Part shown: piece after piece, positions 10,810-22,265 of the stretch | Position numbering within the stretch: the first letter of the stretch is position 1 | How the letters are laid out: each line of letters begins with the position of its first letter | DNA from: Perkinsus olseni | Taxonomy: Eukaryota; Perkinsozoa; Perkinsida | DNA length: 52,826 nucleotides | Assembly: GCA_013115125.1 (NCBI GenBank) | Contig: JABANN010000209.1 | Location: 1-52,826, forward strand | Direction of reading: 5' to 3' | Notes under the pieces: generated by a model | What the model was told of the DNA's origin: nothing | The model's database searches: none | The model's input: the letters and a program-made list of their open reading frames with translations, nothing else | Made by a program: the position numbers and the translations under genes

Positions 10810-12515
10810 ATTCTCATGTCCCTGAGAATGGGTCGATTGCAAGGCGTATTATGTATTCGTGTATTCCCATCATCGAGAGGGGTTTCGACTTCCGCAATGG
10901 GAATGACAACTTGAGCGGCGCCGCGGAATTGTGCATGGTATGAGCAGGTTAAACAAGGAAGCAAGATGCAACCATCAGAGTGCTCGAAAACTGGAGATCT
11001 CACTGCGTGTTTCCCCACTGCACTCGAGTGTATGCTCGACCACTGGCTAAGAAAATCGGTTAAAATCTTCCTGCAGCGCGAGGTTAAAATTGTACGTACG
11101 TGTGAGTTTCAAGTCCAACGCCGAAGAGGCTCTTCGGAAGAGCGGCTCAGGCAGACTGGCGCATGTGAGGAAATATTGTACACAATTGACTGTGTCGCTT
11201 CATTGTTCTTCGTGTGACTGTCTCCCTTGCTAGCCTAGCTCACGTGTTGATATTGTTACTGTAACTACAGCTCACGAGCCACTGTGGACGAGTCTCGTTG
11301 AGTTATCTAATCAACAGCATCGATGTATCTTTGAAAGAATTGGTTGGAGGCAAGTTCATCAAGCCAAGATTGAAGCGTTCTCTCCCTAGGGAGAAACTAC
11401 GTACATTGTCATGACAGACTATACCAGTATATGTGCTTTTAGTATTGTTAGTAACAATTGTTACTGTCTTTAGTATGAGTCCGGAAAGTTGTGGTATCCA
11501 TAGTAGTGTATTACTCTCTTCTGCTCTCTGATTGCTAAGGCGACTACAATGACAACAATAACAAGCACTGGCACAAATCAAGTGATATACTATTGAAATA
11601 TTTATCAGATAATATCATTAATAATATACCATTTGATATTGGTATCTAATTATGAATCATAATTTATGATTAAGAGGGGGTATTATAACTATTTATATTT
11701 TATTTGGGCACATGGCTATGTTTAATATAATATTATTTTTATGATAAAGGCCTTATTGATAAATATATTAATATGTGCATATACTTCATACCTCGGTGGA
11801 GGCGATTTTTCCCTGCTACAGATCGGTGGCGGAGTGGGTAGGGTCCCACGAAGCCGTTGCATATCAGGTGCCGCGAGCATTCATCAGGAACGCTGACTTA
11901 ATCGCTGTGTTGGCGGGAGTAACTTTTGCCTTTGGCGCCGGCAAGATTCGGGGAAAATGTGGTATACTGTAGTAGGACAGATACGTCACTATGGTGTTGC
12001 TCAGCCAATCTAACGCGAGCGGAAGAGCTCATCAAAAGAGACGTGCACGAGAAATCAAAAGCTTGCGTCAATTGACTCTGATGCCTCCGCCTGCTGCTCG
12101 TTCCAGTCCCATGGTGAGTGATTCCGAAGTTCTTTTCTACTGGCAACCTTCTTCTTCTAGTTTCTTCTTTGCAACATGCATTTTCACCCTCTCCTTACAT
12201 CAGCAATGACTTTCTTCGTGTGTTTTTATAGTCAAGCGCTGGTAATGCCGGCTCAGTTCGACTCTCACCACCGATGTGCTGAGTTCGTATAGGGTTGTTG
12301 ACGCACAAACTATCGATGATGGTCCAGCTAGGGCGGTTCCGGCGTTGGACCATGAAGTCTTACTTACTTTGTCCTCTAGGATTTCCGGAGTCTTCTCGAC
12401 AATCCCCCACTGCTTCAGAACTATCAACCAACTGCTGCACAGCTGGCCAAACAACACACGATGCTAAATCATCATCATCATCATCATCATGATCACGACC
12501 GCAGAGCAAACAGAA
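10810..12515. other. No gene recognised; AT-rich island inside
   Basis: Frames here are short and unlinked. Near 11447-11462 there is a palindrome around AACAATTGTT. The AT-rich island at 11580-11790 is listed separately. Confidence 0.35.
11580..11790. other. Strongly AT-rich island
   Basis: About 210 bp of conspicuously AT-rich sequence (runs such as ATATTATTAATAATATACC-like stretches) interrupt DNA that is otherwise near balanced composition. Edges are sharp on both sides. No frame is recognised. A nuclear copy of mitochondrial DNA or an AT-rich repeat are both possible. Confidence 0.6.
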
Positions 12516-12519
12516 ATCA

Positions 12520-12978
12520 CTAGTGTCGAACACTCGCGGCGAATACTTTTTCACCATCACCCAGGCATACTGAGAACAGGTTTGGCCTACGGTGGTATCG
12601 AAGCTTGATTTGAGACAATTCTGCTTCACGGATTAACCCAAGGTCCCTCAAGACTCTAAGGAAGAAGTTCATCTCCGCCTTCTGGTCGTCTGTCAAGTTG
12701 ATAAACTCCACCCTCTTTGTTGTAGGGTCCAAGCCGAAAAGAACATCTGGGCTGGTGACTTCGCTCGTGGGAACCGTGACCTTCATCTTGACGTGATCTT
12801 CCCCCTGCACGGACTTGAACGTCAGCTCGACAACTGCCTCGTCATGCCTTTCCCACAGCGGTGTTCTGTACTGGGCGAAGGAGATGTTTCGACGAGGCAG
12901 GAGGAAGGATAGTTGCCCTTCTACCAACACCACTACTGTGGCGAGGAGAGCGACTAGGAACGGCGATGATCTAGACAT
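12520..12978 (-). CDS. FLLPR-family small secreted protein, member 3
   Basis: 152 residues from ATG 12978. The signal peptide is MSRSSPFLVALLATVVVLVEG, followed by QLSFLLPRRNISFAQY. The core carries VKMKVTV, VEFINLTDDQKAEMNFFL and DLGLIREAELSQIKLRYH, and the chain ends DGEKVFAASVRH. Order and spacing match member 1 (8491-8946) and member 2 (10234-10801). An upstream in-frame Met (13011) would add 11 residues ahead of the signal; I prefer 12978 because it puts the hydrophobic stretch at the N terminus. Single exon. Likely secreted; function unknown. Confidence 0.6.
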   Translation of the reverse strand: MSRSSPFLVALLATVVVLVEGQLSFLLPRRNISFAQYRTPLWERHDEAVVELTFKSVQGEDHVKMKVTVPTSEVTSPDVLFGLDPTTKRVEFINLTDDQKAEMNFFLRVLRDLGLIREAELSQIKLRYHRRPNLFSVCLGDGEKVFAASVRH

Positions 12979-13049
12979 TTGAACAGGGAAGTCCAGCACC
13001 GAAATAACCACCTGGTCGAGCTTCGTGCGTTATTAACCAAACTCGACAT

Positions 13050-13146
13050 AAGTGATACTGATAGAAGCCTGATCTTCACAGGTACCGGAGGAACGGATTT
13101 TAGGGTACCGGTGAATTGTGTGGTGACTCAATCACAGCGGAACTAG
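13050..13146. repeat. Diverged relative of the 178-bp repeat
   Basis: GTGATACTGATAGAAGCCTGATC and, further on, GTGAATTGTGTGG...CAATCACAG align in order with the unit at 6494-6671, with small indels. Confidence 0.6.
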
Positions 13147-13149
13147 ATT

Positions 13150-13904
13150 GTGTGCCTAATGGGGTCGTTGGTAGAAGAGAAGAATAAACTCACCCAATCG
13201 AGCAGTTCTCGATGGGTCGATGAAATTAGCAGGAATCACAGTTACTTCCACTGTGGTTTCTATAGCCACGGCCGAAGTCCCGGTAGCTGGAAATTAATTT
13301 CGAGCGAGATGTCGGAGACGCGCCTGTTGAAAAATGACAAGTTTCATCACCAGCATATTTTCAACACTCGCTCGATTCTGCATTTCCTGACGGACCATGT
13401 GAACATATTATGAATCGTTACAGAGGGTAATCCCTGAATGAACATAAAAAGTTTGGCTAAACTGGAACCGTGAGCGTCGGACTATAAACTCGCCCACGCC
13501 CCTTGCTGGTCAGCAGGATGGACAGCACTCGAAGTCCTGGCACTATATTCCTGTATATACCGTTTGATACTCTGAATGAAGGCAACGGGACCGGAGGTGC
13601 GAGTATGCTCTCGTGCGGGTCCAGGGCGTACCACACCAATCTTATTTCATCCTCTAGGGGGTGGGGGACTGCGAGAATCTACGTAAGAAGCATAACCAGG
13701 CCGTCCTCATCTGCTACTCAGGACTCATCACTCTGGGTTTCCGTCACCTACAAACCGCCAGTGATTATTGTGCCGTGACGCCCTGTCTTTCATAGTCCCT
13801 CTTGCCACTATTGTAAAGCTTTTGGTTGAGTGAAAAGTGTAAAAGTGGTAACATGGTGGACCCAAGATCGAATCGAGGGCGTTTAGTAGTAGCGCTCTCC
13901 ACCG
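13150..13904. other. Upstream region of CFAP57, no gene recognised
   Basis: Contains a short piece of the dispersed repeat (13467-13498, ACTATAAACTC). No convincing exon seen. Confidence 0.35.
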
Positions 13905-16900
13905 ATGAATGACAAGAAGCCACCACGGGAGGTCACCAGACTTCAGCTAGTTCACGCTCTCGGAGGCCTCACCCCGCCAGACGATCGGACGCCTCTCAAG
14001 AATAGTCCAGCAGCCCTCTTCCCTGATGAGAGCGGACACTTCGTGGTGAGTGCTGCTACGGCGGCGCTCCTCCCCTCCAACTCCCCGCGAGGTACACGTA
14101 TCCGGAAAGCATGCAAGCATTAGACACGTTGACTCGAACACAGTCAACTTCCTCGCCCCCCTCGAGGAGGACTGTGCCGAGATGGTCACTGCCCTAGCCA
14201 AGACCCCAGACTGTCGGGTCCTTGCTGTTGGCCAGCTCCTTAGCGGTGGTCAGGTTAGGCCTTCCACCTGGTACCAACGCTAGCAGCGGCTGTTCTCAGA
14301 TGGCTGTGTTGTTATACAACCCGACGGTGCCCGGTAACCATCCCCAGGACGTCTTCCTTCTGCCAAAGGTGAGGGCGGATCGCTGTGGTGCAGTACGACC
14401 AGGTCCTGATTCAGGAGAGGAAAGGGGACAGAGTTGTGTCGATAGGACTGTCAGTGGATGGTCGAACACTAGTCCTGCTCACGACCACCGGCCACCTCTA
14501 TCACATCACCGGTTGGCAGAGAAGAAAGGTAAGTTAAGTGATCTCCGATATGAGCAACACTCGAGCTTCTACTAGACGGCCTTCAGGCGGTCGGATCTCC
14601 TCGGCGGACAAATCTTGAGGTCAACAACAGTACACAGTTGACGCTTGATGGCCTCTTCGCTAAGGTAAGCCCTGGAACTCCAACGCTGCTTGAGAACACT
14701 GCAGTGGGAGCCCAGCCGTTCCGAGCCTCTCACTGGACCCAGCGTCTTCTTTCCTCAATTATTGCGGGACTTAGTACTGAGGCGAGACCGCCATCAATAC
14801 CGCCGAGAACAGAAATAAAAATAAATACTGCCAGGTCACTGTATGTCCGACTGACTCATCCCTCATCTGCATCACCGGTCGTGATGGCTGCAAGTTCATC
14901 AAAGGCAAGGGTGGAGGGGAGCTGAAGGAAGTGCCTCCCTCTGTGAGCAACAGTTGATGGCAGCGGCGTGAATGGTCGTTATCAGATCTCAGGGCCAGGC
15001 GACGAGGGACCCACACGGCTCATCGATCACATCTGGCTGGTCTCTTCGGCCGCCTCCGATTGCCCTCTTGTCGTCGCCGTGGCCGAAAGCGGGCGGTGAG
15101 CAACCCGTCCTCAGTGACCAGTGGAGGGGCGTATCTTAGGTTGATGCTTGTATCATCCAAAACGGGTACCATCACCCACCATCTGCCTTGCCCCTCGCCG
15201 GACTTCCATCCCCGAGCGTTGTGTCCACTGAGCGGAGGGTTCATCGCGGTCGGGGCCGGCGGGACCATCACCGTCTGGGAGGAGACCAACAGCTCCGACG
15301 CACAACAGTCCATGCCCTACAAGTGCCCCTACACCTCATCCCAGTTGTTCATCATCACCTACCTCGCCCAGGCTCCTTCGGAAGGTGGTCATTGCCAAAC
15401 CGAAGGCCAGTCTGGAGTCAGTCGACATCAGCGGCACTGGCGAGTGGCTGGTGATGGTCACAGACACTAGGGAGATCATCGGTGAGCTCCCTTCACCACC
15501 GAGTCAGTGCATCTTCGGCCCTTTCAGTGCTACCAGCCACGTCAGTGTACACCTCCCCTGAGTGGCAAGAGGGCGATGCCCCAACTGAAGCCCTCCACCC
15601 GATCGTCCTGTCCGGGGGCTTCCATTCAGGCCCAGTCACCGGTGGGTCGTCAACAACCCCAACTCGCACCAGCACCGCCGCTGTGCAGGTCTGTCGTCGT
15701 GCCCTCTCCGGGAAATGATGGTAACCGTGTCGAGCGAGGACAGGAGCCTGCGGATCTGGCGTGAGTCCCCCCGACCCTCCTGCTTGCGAAGACCATACCC
15801 CCCATCAGGCCTGCCCTCAGCGTACATGGAGTTCAGTCGAGCTTTCCTCGGAGATGAGCCTCTCGACGTCGCCGTCCATCCCGTCGGCGGCTTCATCATT
15901 GCCGTAGCGTTCGTGGAGAAGATCAGAATCTTCCAGGTACCCTCTCAGCCCTGCCTCCCTCTGACCCGCCTGATTGTGCTGCATCTCAACGCTTCAGAGG
16001 GTCCCTCACTGTGGACACCGGCTTCGAGTCTAACTAAGCCGTTACCGTGGGCGTTGGACTATGAACTCACACAAGCTGTCTCCCTTCAGTTGAATAGAAA
16101 AATTACGAAACTCAGAATAGATTTTTGAGCGTGCTAGGCGATGGCAGAATCGATTCCGAACTTCAGAGCGATTTCATTCACCACTCGTCCCCTTTCGGTT
16201 GTCCAGGTGGTAGATGATGATCTGGCCGTCCTCAAGGAGCTCCCTTACCGCAGAGCAACGCCACTGGCTTGGAGCGCTGGTGGTCACTACCTCGCCGTAG
16301 CACAGGCGGGAGACAAGGGGGATGCCAAACAAGTAGGTTTCCCGGGACCAACCCGTGTGTCCACGAGCTCGAATCTGGTCAGATAATAGTCTTCGGGATG
16401 CACCGGGGCCTGGGCAAAGTTGCCACCCTGAAGGCCCAGTCTCAGGTTGGAGGTGGAGGAGGTGAACACATGATGAGTCTCTCCTGGTTCGAGTACCATT
16501 GTTTTACTCTGCCCCAGCAGTCCTTCATGAGTGTTCCTGGCGTTACTACGATATCATACCACACTTCCCACAACTCCTGCTGACTACTCTACCTAGTCTT
16601 CATCACATCGAAGCTAAAGTGCAATCACTGAGTATCGCGTCAGCTGTTATTAGGAAAGCTTTCGCGTCCGGAGGCCGCCGCCCCTCCGATGGCGGTCTCC
16701 AGCCAATTGTCCCATCCCCCTTCAGGCAGGCTAGGAGATACGCCCCAGCCTCTCTCCTCTATAACCGGAATATGCGGCCTAGCGTTCGACCAGGACGATC
16801 GTCATCTCGCCGTCGTCACTTACAGTGGGTCATCGAGCACTGTAGGGTAGACCTCGGGACCGCTCTCCCCCAACCCTGTCAGCAGGTCACCGAGTGGGAG

Positions 16901-19387
16901 TGTGGTTCCTGGTCGAGAACGTCCGAGCACTCCACGACGAAGGAGTGTATCTACACGTGCCTTGCCTACCGTCGGTAAGCCACCCCTTCAGCTGCTCAGT
17001 CGTCCCCTCTTGCGCAGGTCTGACATCCTCGTTGGTGGGCTCATGATGAAGCCAGGCCCTGGTAAGTACTGCGACCCAGACGTCGGTGACATTCGGTTAC
17101 TTAGGCGGGTCGACCGAGTATCGAGGTGTCATTAGAAAGCTATTGGACGGCGAGGTGACCGGGCATGGTCTCTCCGACGCAGTCACGAGAGGGTGATCAG
17201 GTGGTCGAGGAAGCCCTACCCTGGCCCGCAGCGACGGACCATCCCGCAGCCGCCTACCCCACAGCGATAGCCTGTTCAAGTACTTCAATCGTTTCCCATC
17301 CTCCAGCATCATCGCCCCTTCGCAGACGGGGACGCCTCGACCGTCGCCGCCGCCGCACTGCTGGTCGGGACCTCCCAAGGCTCGGTCTGTGCCCTTAGCC
17401 ATCCCCTCACCGCAACGTGTCTCGACCAGTACCCCGCACACATCGGCCGAGTCACGAGGCTCCATCTCATGTCCGCCGTTCTCACGACCATCAGAGTGCT
17501 CCAAATGCTGTCCCCTCCAGATTGTGTACTGGCCAGACGATGGCGACCACCGGGGACGACGGGGCTGTACTGTTCTTCAATATCGGCGACTGCAGCGGTA
17601 GGGGGCCGCTGATTTTCGGCAAGTCCCTCCCCTTCCGAAGGCTCCTCTCAGTACCCACACGCTCCGCCGCGATGCTCTTCCCCAACGACATTCTCACTGT
17701 GACCAGGAGTCGGCTGGAAGTGAGTTCATGACGGTTGCAAAACTCAGAAGGCGGCTGGTCTCCGGCAGGCCCACGCTGAGGAGATAGCCGAAGCTGAGAA
17801 GACGATCGTCGCCCTTAAGTGACGGTCATCTCGCAGTAGGTCGAGGTGACGGTGCCCATCCTCTTCTTCAGGCGGCAAGCTGCGGCGACCGTATCGGAAA
17901 TAACGGCTCAGACCGAGGAAAGACTATCGAAGGCACGAGATGGTGACCGAGCCAAAATCGAGAAACTGCAGCGACGGTACACTGCCTTGGAGACAGCGAG
18001 CACTGCAAAGGTTAGTCCGGTATGGTCGGCGAGGGCGTAGGGGTCCTGGCAGGAGAGCGAGGCCTTGAGGGCGATGAAGACGCTGGAGGCGACCCAAGCT
18101 GAGGCGACGGAGGAGCTTGAAGGTCAGCATGATGGGACTGCGTAGGGGCCTGTGCAGTACTCTGCCTCAGCCTTCTACGAGAAAAAACTGTCACAAGAAA
18201 CTGCGCGATTTGAAGAAAGTGAGAAGTGCCGGCGAGAGGAGATGCAGAAGAATCAGGAGCGCCAGGTGGGTGGGGAAGGGACCGTCAGGCTGATGGCTGT
18301 TGGCAGGCTGAGCAGCAGTACCGATCGAGACGAGAGAGGGCTGCCCTGCAGGAAGAGTTCGAGAGTCGACTACGGGAGGCCAGGGCTGCTAATGAAGCCA
18401 GTCAGGGCTTGATCGAGGACCTCAAGAAGAAGTGGGTGGGGGAGGGGGGGCTCACTCTGGTCCATGTGGCCAAAGGTCCAGAAGAGAGTAGAGCAAACGA
18501 GAGCGAAGAATGACGTTGGGGGTTCTGACTGTGCTTAGCACGGGACGGCGACAGTACATGCTTGTGACCGAATAGCCTACTCAGTCGCAATCGGTCGAAG
18601 CCCAATCGGTTAAGGTACGAATCAACGCTAGAGGCCGAGGCTCGGGAAAGGGAAGAGGAGATCAACAAGATCATCGCCGAGAGGGACGAGAAGATCCATG
18701 AGCTCACCAACAGCTGTGGCGTCCCTCGGGTGCCTGCTGCCGTTAGACGCTCTTGTCGTGGCAGGCGAAGAGCGGCGCAGAGAACAAGAGAGCGCGATGA
18801 GGGCCCTGCAGGAGATCCTGAAGGAGAGAGTGAAACTGTCGAATGAAACGGCCGAGGCCTCCAGCATCATAGCCGCCCTCAAGGCCAGGGTTGAGGAGCA
18901 GGCCCGCAAGTACCACCTCAACTTAGCACTCTGCCTTCGCTGGCCGGGTCGTGATTATTAATAGCTAGGCTGATCGATAGAAGCTTTCCTTAGACATCGT
19001 GCTGTATAGCAGGGCGCCGCCGCCGCCGCCGGCTACCAGACCGATGCCACAAAATAGCGCCCTTCTGAAGTCTCCGCTGGCCGGCTGCTACGGTCTTCTT
19101 GGTATGAAGTCCTGAGCCCTCTCGCCCTTGTGTCACACAGTCCTCTTACTGTCTGCCGAATATCCTCACCCATTGAGATTTTTCTTAGTCGGGCTAGTAG
19201 AAAGATCTCGAATCTGGACTGTGTTTCAGTATGGTCGACGGACTTCAGGTTAGAAGGCTCCAAGTCGCGTAGCACCCAGCAGGGTAAGGTCCGGCAGCGG
19301 AAAGAGCAAGAGGTCAGAACCCTGCAGGACAAGATAGTCTCTCTTGAGCAAGTGAAGGGTGTCCTCGAGTACCGACTGCGGGAGGTG

Positions 19388-19420
<33 letters not shown>

Positions 19421-21334
19421 TTGCAGTAAGGTTTGGACGGTAGGTGAGCGAGGCTGAGGGGCCGAGGGAGGAGGAAATACACAGGCTGAGAAGGAAGATA
19501 TCCGACGCCCAAGGCGAGCTCGAGAAGCAGGTAAGGTGCTGTTACGCAGTAGGGAGAGGAGGGACGGGTTAGTCGCATAGAGAGGGTATCTGCAACCACA
19601 TTTGCACGCGAAACGAAATCAGCAAGGACCGATTCACCTCCAGTGTGAAGCGACAGGAGCGTTTCTGATAAGACTCGTAAACTATTCGACATGACAGGAC
19701 GATTACTACTGGGCTGCGTCCCTACACGGTCACCCGGGCCAGGGCCGCCTTTCGGTAAAGCCGCAGTATTGTCCCCTGTAGGGTCTACCGCAGTTGTGAA
19801 GTACCCGACAGTTGTCCTGTCGGGTGATTTGAGAATCGTGTGGTATCAATTTTCTTCGACTGATTTTCCATTACGCAGGCTGCGGTGCAGAAAAAGTTGG
19901 AGGGAGATCTTGAACGGAAGGCAGCGCTGGCGGGGCAGCACAGAAACGAAGTGGCGACGCTGAACGAGAGAATACAGGACGGCCAAAGTTGGATACTGCA
20001 GGTTGCAACACTCGTGAAAAGCATGCTTCAACCTAAGATACGCTAGCGGAATTGAAAAGGGAGCTCACGGCGGTTGTAGAGAACCCGAACGTGAAGGAAT
20101 GGCCGACCCTCCTGAACAGGATCTACCAAGAACGAATCGTTGGTCGGAGCGCCCATCGGCCGCTCGACTTCGTTATTACTAAGCATCCCTTCAGATAAGA
20201 AGCCCTCTAGAAGCGCAAAGGAGGAACGGGTGAGTGAACCCTCGTCCGTTGATCACGAGTTGATACAACAGATGCGAACATCTCCGTCGACCTCCAATCT
20301 GGGGGACTGTCTTGGACCGCTGGAAGCTCGAAGACAGATGAAGGCACTTGACAAGAAAGTGGGCGGGCCTTTCCTCCTCGCGTCCGAGTCTTATAATAGG
20401 GAGGTTAAGTCTGATGAATCCTTCGCTTGCCTGTCGGTGACGGGCCGTAGGGCTTGCTGAGGGAACCATCTCGCTTTATGGGAGGGGCTTCGATGAACTT
20501 GAGTGCCGAGTATCAACGGCATTAGCTCCGCTCCCTTGTGGGTTGCCAGACATTGACTGAACCCAACAATTCAGAACTCGAGCCAAGATGGCTACGGACT
20601 GACTTATACCAATCTCATCAATACTGATCGCACAACAACCAACCAGTGTTACCATAGCTGAGATTGGGAGATAGACTACAATAAGACATCCATCTAACAG
20701 AGGCTCATCAGCGCTGCCTTACGATCGTCCCTATCTGGCGGTCAGTTGCACAGCCTCGCCGCGCAGTCTTCCCGAGCCAACGCAGCCAGCAGGAGAGATC
20801 TCAGCAAACGGGCTATGGAGAACGCGACACTCCTGAGTGAAATCAACGACACTCGAGTCAAGAAAAAGAATCTCGAGGATCAGGTGAAGATCGCTATGGC
20901 TGCCCTCTTCCGTTGGTCAGCACGGCCGTCAGGTGAAGTCCCTACAGATCGAGTTACGAGAGATCCGCGGCAAGGAGGCCCAACGAGGGGGCGAGGGAAG
21001 GGCTAAGGCGAGGCCTCAGGAGAAGGGCACAGCAGATGGCGGTAAGGAGCCTGTCCGAAGACAGTGTCCTGTGGAATCTTGAGCAGGAGCTGCTCGACTC
21101 CCACGGCTTGATAGAAAGGGTAAACAGCGGAGCGAAGAAACGAAGGGGATGCAGCATCTTCGTATGACGATCGAGCAAAAGTCTGAGATGATCCGCATGC
21201 AAAAGTTGGAGATCAGTATGCTGCAAGAGCAGGTGAGAAGGGGGCCATCTGCCCTCGCCGCTGAATATCGTTGCTTCTACGCCGTCCTCCCCGGCTTCGC
21301 AAATCGCGTTTCTCTGGCCGGCGTGCCGGGGTAA
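13905..21334 (+). CDS. CFAP57: CFAP57 (WDR65): ciliary WD40/coiled-coil protein, many exons
   Basis: The translated exons follow the known order of cilia- and flagella-associated protein 57. N-terminal WD40 blades come first: AEMVTALAKTPDCRVLAVG, then ICITGRDGCKFIKGKG, DHIWLVSSAASD, GLSSCPLREMMVTVSSEDRS joined to LRIW, and EEP/EPLDVAVHPVGGFII with a VDDLAVLKELPYR segment. A long coiled coil follows from about 17.7 kb, with EEEIHRLRRKISDAQGELEK, TELKRELTAVVENPN, ENATLLSEINDTRVKKKNLE, and finally IRMQKLEISMLQEQV, the family's C-terminal motif. Introns are typically 44-50 nt (for example 15096-15139, GTGAGC...CTTAG). The intron near 15940-16206 is enlarged by a dispersed repeat, and the intron near 20361-20763 by a spliced-leader-bearing insert. 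In other organisms the protein sits in the axoneme and helps assemble inner dynein arms; here it implies a flagellated stage. Start ATG 13905 fits the family; the stop is uncertain because a GTGAG donor candidate follows LQEQ. Confidence 0.88.
15096..15139 (+). other. CFAP57: CFAP57 intron ending in the GTATCTTAG motif
   Basis: Splicing GGG CG to G TTG ATG gives SGRLMLVSSKTG, which fits the WD40 alignment; the 44-nt intron runs GTGAGC to CTTAG. The dispersed motif therefore forms the 3' splice site here. Confidence 0.75.
15972..16074. repeat. Dispersed ~100-bp repeat, copy 2, inside a CFAP57 intron
   Basis: Matches 9214-9315 closely in the same orientation. It lies within the intron of about 267 nt between the exon ending KIRIFQ and the exon starting VDDLAVLKE, where neighbouring introns are about 45-50 nt. 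Confidence 0.8.
19389..19424. repeat. (AGC)n microsatellite in a CFAP57 intron
   Basis: About twelve AGC units follow the donor GTGGGC. Splicing from GAG to GTGAGCGAGG skips them, joining REV/E to SEAEGPREEE in line with the family, so the serine run is not coding. Confidence 0.6.
20577..20598 (-). ncRNA. Spliced-leader-like sequence, antisense in a CFAP57 intron
   Basis: The minus strand reads TCCGTAGCCATCTTGG then CTCGAG, 22 nt. It matches the dinoflagellate/Perkinsus spliced leader except for G in place of A in the final CTCAAG, and it is followed by TT rather than a GT donor. It lies in the enlarged intron 20361-20763. It could be a diverged SL RNA gene or the SL end of an inserted cDNA. 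Confidence 0.6.
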
Positions 21335-21339
21335 CATCG

Positions 21340-22265
21340 GCTACGGTGGTATTCACACTGGGAAAGATCGAGACCAGGAGAACTGGCCTGGGAGGAAGGG
21401 GAGTTGAAAAAAAGGTGAAACTCAGGAAGCGTCGAAAGGTGCATTTGTACTGAGCAAAGCACTTAATATTTCGGATTGTTAAGACTGATACCCACTCACT
21501 TCTGGCGAGAGTCGAGGTTGTCTCCCATTTAGGTTGAATCTCTTTTAAGAGCGAGAGAGAAAGAAAGAAGCAAATGGTAAGCCATTCTGCTGTCATGCCT
21601 CCACTCGGCTGAGCTCCCCTTATGGACGTGTGCTCTATCATGACTCGTCTGTTGTGTTGTTGCGGTACACACCGGAAACGTATTACTTCACGCGGCTATG
21701 AAGTACAATTACACGTTCCAGTCCAACCAAAATGCTCACCATCGATGCCAAACCGAATCACGAGGCGGCTGTTGTGGTTTAGCAAAATAAGTAAAATAAA
21801 CTCATAGTAAAACCTCATTAACTCGTAGTAAAATATCACTCCGAAATAGCTCATCGCCTGATGATGCACTTCCGAGTGAAACCCCCACTTGAAGTGCCTC
21901 TATTGTTAACAACAATTGTTGTACATCTTCGCGAGGTGGCTTCGATAGAGTAACCCATGCCACTACAGGAGGAATCAAATACACTCGCCGGTCGCTCCCC
22001 GTCTGATGTGTCTAGTCAGGCAGGCGGGGGCCGATTCATAGCGTCTGGATGTACCCCACTGTCACCAACAGGCGGCATTCTTTGCCTTCTACAATAGACC
22101 CGTGCGGGTATTCATGCTCACGTATCATGATAATTTGTCGTGCCTGGTGTTCCTACTACTCGCATAACGCAATGACAAACTGGGTGAAAACGAATGAATA
22201 TCCGCTCTGAATGAACGTTATCATTAATATGACCAAATCTGATACAACTACTACGACCACAGCCT
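21340..22265. other. Convergent intergenic region, no gene recognised
   Basis: Lies between the 3' ends of CFAP57 (plus) and the kinase gene (minus). A short duplication (AACTC-TAGTAAAA twice, near 21799-21832) and a CAACAATTGTTG palindrome near 21909 are the only structures seen. Confidence 0.4.

Noticed and set aside
19385-19430. A poly-serine tract in CFAP57
   Set aside because: The AGC run falls in an intron once splicing is fitted to the family alignment.
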